Below, piece by piece: positions 5,116 to 6,528 of a stretch of DNA of 6,528 nt. The translations under genes and the position numbers were made by a program. The notes beneath the pieces were generated by a model. That model was not told the origin of the DNA, did no database searches, and worked only from the letters and a program-made list of their open reading frames with translations. The stretch is from Oscillospiraceae bacterium (GTDB lineage: Bacteria; Bacillota; Clostridia; Oscillospirales; Oscillospiraceae). Location: NCBI GenBank assembly GCA_020866945.1, contig JAJBVW010000205.1, positions 1 through 6,528 of the forward strand, in the 5' to 3' direction. Within the stretch, counting starts at the first letter, position 1, and every line of letters begins with the position of its first letter.

Positions 5116-6528
5116 ATGAAAAAATTCAAGATATTGCCCCTAATACTTATCCTCGTGCTGGCCCTGGGTCTTTTCCCGGTTTCCGCCGGCGCGGTGGACG
5201 ACCCAAGCATCTCCGCCACCGCCGCCGTTCTGATGAACGCCGACACCGGAGACATTCTCTATGAGAAAAACGGCTCCGTCACCGTCCAGCCCGCCAGCAC
5301 CACGAAGATGATGACGGCGCTGCTCGTGGTGGAGGCCATCGAGGCCGGGGATATTTCCCTGACCGACGAGGTCACCGCCTATCAGGACTGCCAGTACAAC
5401 ATGGACACCGACAGCTCCAACGCAAACCCCACCATCGAGCCGGGCGAGATTCTCTCGGTGGAGGATTTGCTCTACTGCGCCATGCTCCAGTCCGCAAATG
5501 AGGCGTGCAACATCCTCGCGGAATACGTGAGCGGCTCCATCACCGACTTCGTCGCCCTGATGAACGAGCGCGCGGAGGAGCTTGGCTGCACCGGCACCCA
5601 TTTCTCCAACGCCAACGGCCTGGAGGCCTCCGACCACTACACCACGGCGGAGGACTTCGCCCTCATCGCCCAGGAGGCCATCACCCACGCGCTGTTCCTC
5701 ACCGTCTGCGGCGCGGCGAGCTATACCGTCGGCGCCACCAACATGGCGGACGCCCGTTATCTCACAAACACGAACCAGCTGCTCATCTCCACCAGCGACT
5801 ACTATTACGCCTATGCCTACGGCATCAAGACCGGCTACTTCACAAACGCCGGGTACTGCCTTGTGTCCGCCGCGGACTATAACGACATGAACGTCATCTG
5901 CGTGGTCATGGGCTCCACCTCCGCCGGCGGCCAGTATACGGACACCCTCGCCCTGTATGACTGGGTCTTCTCGAACTACAGCTATGTTCAGCTCCTCAGC
6001 TCGACGGACACCCTCATCGCGAACATCCCGGTCGAGATGGGCACCACCGACTACACCGGCGTGAGAGCGTCCAACTCTGTCACCGCTCTCCTCCCCAGCG
6101 ACTACGACACCTCGAGCCTCGAATACCGCATCACGCTCTACTATGAGCAGGAGGGCGCGTCAGGCCTCGAAGCTCCCGTGAACGCCGGCGATGTTGTCGG
6201 CGAGGTCTCCGTCGTCCTCGACGGCGAGGTCTACGGCACCTCCACCCTCGTCGCCACAAACTCCGTCGAGATGAGCCAGATAAACTACCTCCGCACCCAG
6301 GTCAAGAGTATGTTCCAGGAGCCTGCCGTGCGCCGCATCATCACCATCCTCATCATTCTCCTCGTTGCCTACATCCTTCTCGTGGTGTTCTATCGCATCC
6401 AGCGCCGCCGCCACCTCCGCAGCGTCCGCCGCGCCAAGCGCGAGCGCGCCATCGCCCAGGCCGAGTGGGAGACCGAGTGGCTCGATATACCCGACGGCAA
6501 GTCTCAGGATCCCAGCATCGGCTACTTC
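5116..6528 (+). CDS. D-alanyl-D-alanine carboxypeptidase, PBP5/DacF type (partial, 3' end off right edge)
   Basis: The frame is open for 471 codons from the ATG at 5116-5118, preceded by GGAG at 5106-5109. Residues 1-26 form a signal peptide with likely cleavage after AGA (24-26). The peptidase S11 domain (about 30-270) has all three penicillin-binding motifs: STTK (61-64, nucleophile Ser61 and Lys64), SAN (126-128) and KTG (238-240). A PBP5 C-terminal beta-domain follows (about 290-387). A membrane helix at about 405-427 replaces the amphipathic anchor of classic PBP5, and a basic tail (QRRRHLRSVRRAKRER) then enters the cytoplasm. The enzyme should trim the terminal D-alanine from peptidoglycan stem peptides outside the membrane and so limit cross-linking; it should bind beta-lactams. 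The gene is transcribed away from the response regulator operon, which makes it a plausible target. It resembles dacF-type genes of Firmicutes, but I do not assign the symbol. Confidence 0.95.
   Translation, partial: MKKFKILPLILILVLALGLFPVSAGAVDDPSISATAAVLMNADTGDILYEKNGSVTVQPASTTKMMTALLVVEAIEAGDISLTDEVTAYQDCQYNMDTDSSNANPTIEPGEILSVEDLLYCAMLQSANEACNILAEYVSGSITDFVALMNERAEELGCTGTHFSNANGLEASDHYTTAEDFALIAQEAITHALFLTVCGAASYTVGATNMADARYLTNTNQLLISTSDYYYAYAYGIKTGYFTNAGYCLVSAADYNDMNVICVVMGSTSAGGQYTDTLALYDWVFSNYSYVQLLSSTDTLIANIPVEMGTTDYTGVRASNSVTALLPSDYDTSSLEYRITLYYEQEGASGLEAPVNAGDVVGEVSVVLDGEVYGTSTLVATNSVEMSQINYLRTQVKSMFQEPAVRRIITILIILLVAYILLVVFYRIQRRRHLRSVRRAKRERAIAQAEWETEWLDIPDGKSQDPSIGYF

Noticed and set aside
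5140..5688. Minus-strand frame of 182 codons opposite the carboxypeptidase gene
   Set aside because: It is antisense to a gene with all three catalytic motifs. The Gly/Val-rich translation has no recognisable domain.

Overview
The window looks like a chromosomal stretch from a G+C-rich member of the Clostridia, probably a gut-type Oscillospiraceae relative. This is inferred from G+C-rich codon use, strong AGGAGG-type ribosome binding sites, a WalR/PhoB-like regulator and a GerMN-domain protein. No rRNA, tRNA, CRISPR array or insertion sequence was seen.

Layout from left to right. (1) Bases 1-1010, minus strand: the N-terminal 336 codons of an AAA-type ATPase with a DUF4143-like second half; its C-terminus lies off the left edge. 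(2) Bases 1022-1149: four head-to-tail copies of a 32-bp unit upstream of that ATPase, with its likely promoter built into the copies nearest the gene. (3) Bases 4897 down to 1154, minus strand: a compact three-gene operon encoding an OmpR-family response regulator, a membrane sensor histidine kinase and a membrane-anchored protein with three GerMN-like domains. Kinase and GerMN genes overlap by 4 bases (ATGA). (4) Bases 4898-5115: an A+T-rich divergent regulatory region. (5) Bases 5116-6528, plus strand: a D-alanyl-D-alanine carboxypeptidase of the PBP5/DacF type, running off the right edge without a stop codon.

The likely theme is cell-envelope control. The kinase senses something outside the membrane and phosphorylates the regulator, and the GerMN protein sits outside the membrane as a candidate accessory partner. 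This gene order recalls actinobacterial MtrA-MtrB-LpqB, where LpqB also carries a GerMN domain. The divergent peptidoglycan carboxypeptidase is a natural candidate target. The ATPase with its repeats looks like an unrelated, more accessory neighbour on the same strand, and no clear terminator separates it from the operon.

The most unusual features are the exactly phased 32-bp repeats, the 63-residue Lys/Arg/Gln-rich N-terminal extension of the kinase, and the tetrapeptide LPFE-type stalk of the GerMN protein. Nothing here proves a wholly new system, but these three are worth following up.
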